A DNA stretch of 64,000 nucleotides, from NCBI GenBank assembly GCA_965279295.1, contig CBDIHQ010000010.1; one strand, given 5' to 3'. Position 1 is the first letter of the stretch. Each line of letters begins with the position of its first letter. The translations under genes and the position numbers were made by a program. The notes under the pieces are model-generated. The model had not been told where the DNA came from. It ran no database searches and saw only the letters and a program-made list of their open reading frames with translations. Below, in pieces: positions 60,966-64,000 of the stretch. This stretch comes from Aquabacter sp965279295 (GTDB lineage Bacteria; Pseudomonadota; Alphaproteobacteria; Rhizobiales; Xanthobacteraceae).

Positions 60966-61958
60966 TCACTTCTTGAGCTTTTCGTAGCCGGGATAGCCGG
61001 GGTAGCTCTCGGCCATGGAGAGATCGACAGCATCCTCGTAGGTGATCGGCTTCTGAAGCAGCTTGTCCTCGGCCATCCAGCCGAGAAGCGCCTGAATCCA
61101 GACCTTCGGCGGGGCGTTATAGGTCCAGCCGCAATTGTCGTAGGACTGCTCAAGCAGCTTGGGATCCATATTCGGCACATAGTGCTTCAGCACTTCCATG
61201 CCGAGTTTCTTGTCGGTGCGCATGATGTGCACCGCATCGAGATGCGCCCACACCAGCCGCTTGGCGAGTTCCGGGTGCTCCTTCACGAACTTCTTGGTCA
61301 TGATGAGCCCGTTCCGCAGCATGTCGGAATTGAGCTTTTGCTTATCGACGAGTTGGTCCGCCGCCAGCAGCAACTTGGCACCCTTGTCGATGGCATTGGT
61401 GCCGTAAGGCTCGAACGGGAAGGCGGCGGCGATGTCTCCCGTCAGCAGCGCCGAGGCCACTTCCGGCACCGGCACCAGTGCGAGTTGCACGTCCTTCTCC
61501 GAGAGGCCGAAGCGCGGCAGGATTTCGTGGATCAGGGTGAGATATTGCACGTCGAACTTGGTGACGATGCCGATGCGCTTGCCCTTGAGGTCCGCCCACG
61601 ACTTCACGCTCGGGGATGCCACCATCATCGCGCAATTGGCCGATGAAGCGGCAACGATGGTGTTCTCGATGCCGGCGGAGAGATAGCGGAGCGCGCTGGC
61701 ATACTGGTTATAGCCGGCGTCGTAGTCACCGATCGCCATCAACTGGTTGGACCGCTGGTAGTTGCCGCCGATGAACTCGACCTTCACTCCGTATTTGTCC
61801 CAGAGCTTCAGATATTCCGCCACGAAGGGCTGGATATGATCATAGCCCGGCGTGCCGGCGACCAATTTGACGGTGTAATTGTCCACCGTCTGCGCGACCG
61901 CCGATCCGGCTGCCGTCACGCCCATCAAAAGACCCAGTAACGCGCCCCTGATCGTCAT
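60966..61958 (-). CDS. periplasmic binding protein (TauA/SsuA-like)
   Basis: The 330-residue protein has a Sec signal (residues 1-22, ending GSAVAQ) and the NMT1/SsuA fold: VKLVAGTPGYDHIQPFVAEYLKLWDKYGVKVEFIGG, then KGKRIGIVTKFDVQYLTL. Ligands of this class are small sulfonates, nitrate, pyrimidine precursors and aromatic acids; this one is unknown. GGGGAA precedes the ATG. The BtrH-like gene ends 68 bases upstream, so the two are probably one transcript. Confidence 0.87.
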   Translation of the reverse strand: MTIRGALLGLLMGVTAAGSAVAQTVDNYTVKLVAGTPGYDHIQPFVAEYLKLWDKYGVKVEFIGGNYQRSNQLMAIGDYDAGYNQYASALRYLSAGIENTIVAASSANCAMMVASPSVKSWADLKGKRIGIVTKFDVQYLTLIHEILPRFGLSEKDVQLALVPVPEVASALLTGDIAAAFPFEPYGTNAIDKGAKLLLAADQLVDKQKLNSDMLRNGLIMTKKFVKEHPELAKRLVWAHLDAVHIMRTDKKLGMEVLKHYVPNMDPKLLEQSYDNCGWTYNAPPKVWIQALLGWMAEDKLLQKPITYEDAVDLSMAESYPGYPGYEKLKK

Positions 61959-62026
61959 GTGCTGTTCCCCTGGAAGGTATCTGACAATTGGGAGTGGGGG
62001 CTTCGCCCCCTATTGGGCCTTGTGGC

Positions 62027-63271
62027 CTATTCGGCTGCGATGCTCTGCGCCCTGGGAGAGACTTCGGTGATGTGCTTCACCTCGTTCCAGGCGCGGACCA
62101 TGCTGTTGAGCGCCGCCAATTCCATCTCGGCGATGCGCGCGAGAATGTCTCCGGCAGCCTTGAGATCGCCCTCGTAGCGCAGCACCCGGAAGGTGTCGGA
62201 GGACTTCTGCATCATGTCCGCGGCAACGGCAGCATCCTGGGTCTTCAGGCCGCGCAGGCCAAGTTCGCGCGTGACGCGGCGCAGATAGCCGGCAGCGCCA
62301 GCACGGCCGAGCACGCCGTGATTGGGAATCTGCCCGCGCAGGAACAGCGGGCGCCGCTCGCCATTCGGCGCCAGCACATCCTCGATCTCACCCTTGCGGA
62401 TCTTCTCCGCGAACACCGCCATGCCCGGCGCCCCGGTCTCGAAGCGCGGGATCTGCCACTGATTGCCGAAAAGCGCGTAGGGCTTGGGATAATCGCCGCA
62501 CAGGATCTTCATATTGCGACGGAAGGAATGGCGGATCGACGTTGCGATATCCCATGCGGGATCGCGGCCAGGCTCCACCCAGACCATGAGATAGGGGCCG
62601 TAGCCGTCGTGCAGGGTCCATTCACCGCCGAACGGGTGGTGGTGCTCCCAAGGCTCATACCCGGAAGCGCCGCGCTGCTTGGCCTGCTTCCAGGCTTCAG
62701 CGAACACCGTGATGGGCGCGTCGTAGCGCGAATAAGGCATGATGTCGTTGGGCTCGAAGATCGTGACCGTGCCCTTGTCGAGATCGTAGCCTGCAACCAC
62801 CACATGGTGCCCGAACCCGGTCTTGCCCATGGTCTCGTGCTGGAACTTCAGGCGCGGCGAGGTCTTGGCGCCATAGGGCAGCATCAGCGAGTAATGCAGG
62901 CCCACCTGCACCGGAATGCCCCGGTCGATGAGGCCGCAAAGCTTGGCAAACGCCTCGTCGAAACCACCTTCGTGATCCTCCTCCCAATGGCCTTTGAAGC
63001 CGAGGGATTGGGCGGTGTATTCCCACAATTCGTGGAACGGCCCGGCCCCGCCGTTGAAGGCGGGAGCACCCCACACCGGGGTCCAGCGGAACGAGAAGCC
63101 GTCTCCCGACGTGCCGTCGGCGAACAGCACGTCGCTCTCGCCATGCAGGCGATACATGCCCAAGAGGCCGGTGAAGTAGCAGCGGCCCGAATTGCCGCCT
63201 TCCGGGTAGCCCTTCGCGCCCATCCAGGTCATCGAATGATAGGCGTCATCGTAACCGTCGACGTATGCCAT
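62027..63271 (-). CDS. BtrH-like protein (papain-fold acyltransferase or peptidase relative)
   Basis: The 414-residue protein has an N-terminal half like BtrH_N/C39 papain-like domains: SGRCYFTGLLGMYRLHG with Cys31, IPVQVGLHYSLMLPYG, and FGHHVVVAGYDLDKGTVTIFEPND with His155/156 and Asp176, a plausible Cys-His-Asp triad. A helical C-terminal half (about 260-414) follows. BtrH transfers an acyl group in butirosin biosynthesis; here, next to hydrolases and an importer, amide or thioester cleavage is as likely. AGGGAGAA precedes the ATG. There is no signal peptide, so it is cytoplasmic. Confidence 0.7.
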   Translation of the reverse strand: MAYVDGYDDAYHSMTWMGAKGYPEGGNSGRCYFTGLLGMYRLHGESDVLFADGTSGDGFSFRWTPVWGAPAFNGGAGPFHELWEYTAQSLGFKGHWEEDHEGGFDEAFAKLCGLIDRGIPVQVGLHYSLMLPYGAKTSPRLKFQHETMGKTGFGHHVVVAGYDLDKGTVTIFEPNDIMPYSRYDAPITVFAEAWKQAKQRGASGYEPWEHHHPFGGEWTLHDGYGPYLMVWVEPGRDPAWDIATSIRHSFRRNMKILCGDYPKPYALFGNQWQIPRFETGAPGMAVFAEKIRKGEIEDVLAPNGERRPLFLRGQIPNHGVLGRAGAAGYLRRVTRELGLRGLKTQDAAVAADMMQKSSDTFRVLRYEGDLKAAGDILARIAEMELAALNSMVRAWNEVKHITEVSPRAQSIAAE

Positions 63272-63313
63272 TTGGGTTCTCCCTAAAGGATAAAACGGGC
63301 CGCCGCTCCGCGC

Positions 63314-64000
63314 TCAGATCAGCGGGTTCGTCATCTTCTTGCGCAGTTCCCGCTCGTCGATGCCGAAGACATCTGCGAGCCAGTCGGCCATCAGTTCCTG
63401 ACCAATGGTGGGGTTGTCATGCTGACAGTGGTCGGCGCCGGTCTCTTCCTCGGTGACGAAGCGCAGCGTGACGTTGACGCCCTTGGATTGCGCGTAGTCC
63501 GCCGTCTTCTGCGCCGCCGCGACGCCGAGAACGTCATGCCCGCCGTGGACGATGAGATAGGGGCACGTCATGTTGTCGAGGTGCCCTTCCAGGGTGAAGG
63601 GAATCGCCTTTTCCAGGGCCTCCTTCATGGTCTTGGCGCCGAACACCGTCTTGATATGGTCGGCAAGCCCATGATCTTCCTTGGCGTTCGCCCAAAGCTC
63701 GGGGATCGACCAGATGGCGCCATGGGAAATCGCCGCCGCAAGGCGCGGCTCGTAGCAGCCAGCGCGGGCGGCGTAATAGCCGCCCAGCGAGGAGCCGCAC
63801 ACCGCGATTCTGGCAGGGTCGATGTCGTCGCGGGTGAGCAGATAGTCGATGCACTTGCCGATCGGCACCTCGTAATCGGGCCGGGTCGGAATCTTGTGAC
63901 GCCGCAGGGTGCCGCCCTGGCCGGGACCGTCGATCATCAGCACCGACATGCCGCGCTGAAGTGCGCCGTGCGCCTGCATGAACCACATCTCGTCCTTGAT
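63314..64000 (-). CDS. alpha/beta hydrolase, copy 2 (5' end beyond the window)
   Basis: The visible 228 residues are the C-terminal part of a close paralogue of the hydrolase at 57865. They share LMIDGPGQGGTLRRHK, elbow CGSSLGGYYAARAG, acid HGGHDVLGV and His in ADHCQHDNPT. The frame is open to the end of the window, so the N-terminal half and start are missing here. Differences around the active site (GAIWSIPELWAN against GGMLSLYERFKD) suggest a different substrate. It is encoded just upstream of the BtrH-like gene, with a 42-base gap. Confidence 0.85.
   Translation of the reverse strand: MKDEMWFMQAHGALQRGMSVLMIDGPGQGGTLRRHKIPTRPDYEVPIGKCIDYLLTRDDIDPARIAVCGSSLGGYYAARAGCYEPRLAAAISHGAIWSIPELWANAKEDHGLADHIKTVFGAKTMKEALEKAIPFTLEGHLDNMTCPYLIVHGGHDVLGVAAAQKTADYAQSKGVNVTLRFVTEEETGADHCQHDNPTIGQELMADWLADVFGIDERELRKKMTNPLI

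Overview
The window looks like chromosome from a high-GC alphaproteobacterium of the order Hyphomicrobiales (Rhizobiales). The evidence is an F0-only ATP synthase operon with both b and b' subunits, a DUF4167 protein, the prfA-prmC and ptsP-lysC neighbourhoods, and a FixL-FixJ-FixK oxygen-sensing block. A family such as Xanthobacteraceae would fit, but this is inference and no rRNA or tRNA is present to test it. I found no tRNA, rRNA, CRISPR array, transposase or phage gene.

Layout. 334-8.0 kb: SGNH-fold protein, atpI-B-E-b'-b operon, smc. 8.2-9.9 kb: thioredoxin-TPR protein and a LON-domain protein. 10.0-17.2 kb: DUF4167 protein, prmC, prfA, ptsP, lysC. 17.4-22.8 kb: glycolate oxidase glcD-glcE-glcF with a divergent LysR regulator. 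22.9-26.7 kb: azlCD, a DUF3592 membrane protein, a MarR regulator with a clear palindromic site, a DUF1398 protein, an MFS transporter. 26.9-30.4 kb: a catabolic operon (flavin reductase, DUF35 protein, thiolase-fold protein, alpha/beta hydrolase, carboxymuconolactone decarboxylase-like protein). 30.5-34.7 kb: a ferric-type ABC importer. 34.9-37.2 kb: a LysR regulator and an LLM flavin monooxygenase. 37.5-42.7 kb: a tightly overlapped six-gene glycan operon (SDR, TIM-barrel isomerase, two GT2-like proteins, FAD oxidoreductase, GtrA). 42.9-45.7 kb: an amidohydrolase/decarboxylase and a Tat-exported sulfatase. 45.9-49.3 kb: fixL, fixJ, a stand-alone receiver, fixK. 49.3-50.5 kb: an MFS transporter. 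50.6-57.8 kb: an acid-sugar locus (DUF1537 kinase, RuBisCO-like protein, VOC protein, fused TRAP permease, TRAP binding protein, LacI regulator). 57.9-64.0 kb: two paralogous alpha/beta hydrolases around a TauABC-type importer and a BtrH-like protein; the last hydrolase runs off the window.

The left third is mostly core housekeeping sequence. The right two thirds are accessory catabolic and cell-surface modules, each with its own transporter and/or regulator. The best candidates for undescribed biology are the six-gene glycan operon, the BtrH-like/ABC/twin-hydrolase locus, the kinase plus RuBisCO-like locus, and a thiolase-fold/DUF35 pair that has lost its usual cysteines. Start codons were corrected by ribosome-binding sites and family alignment from memory. 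All functional names are homology-style calls made by eye, without database searches.
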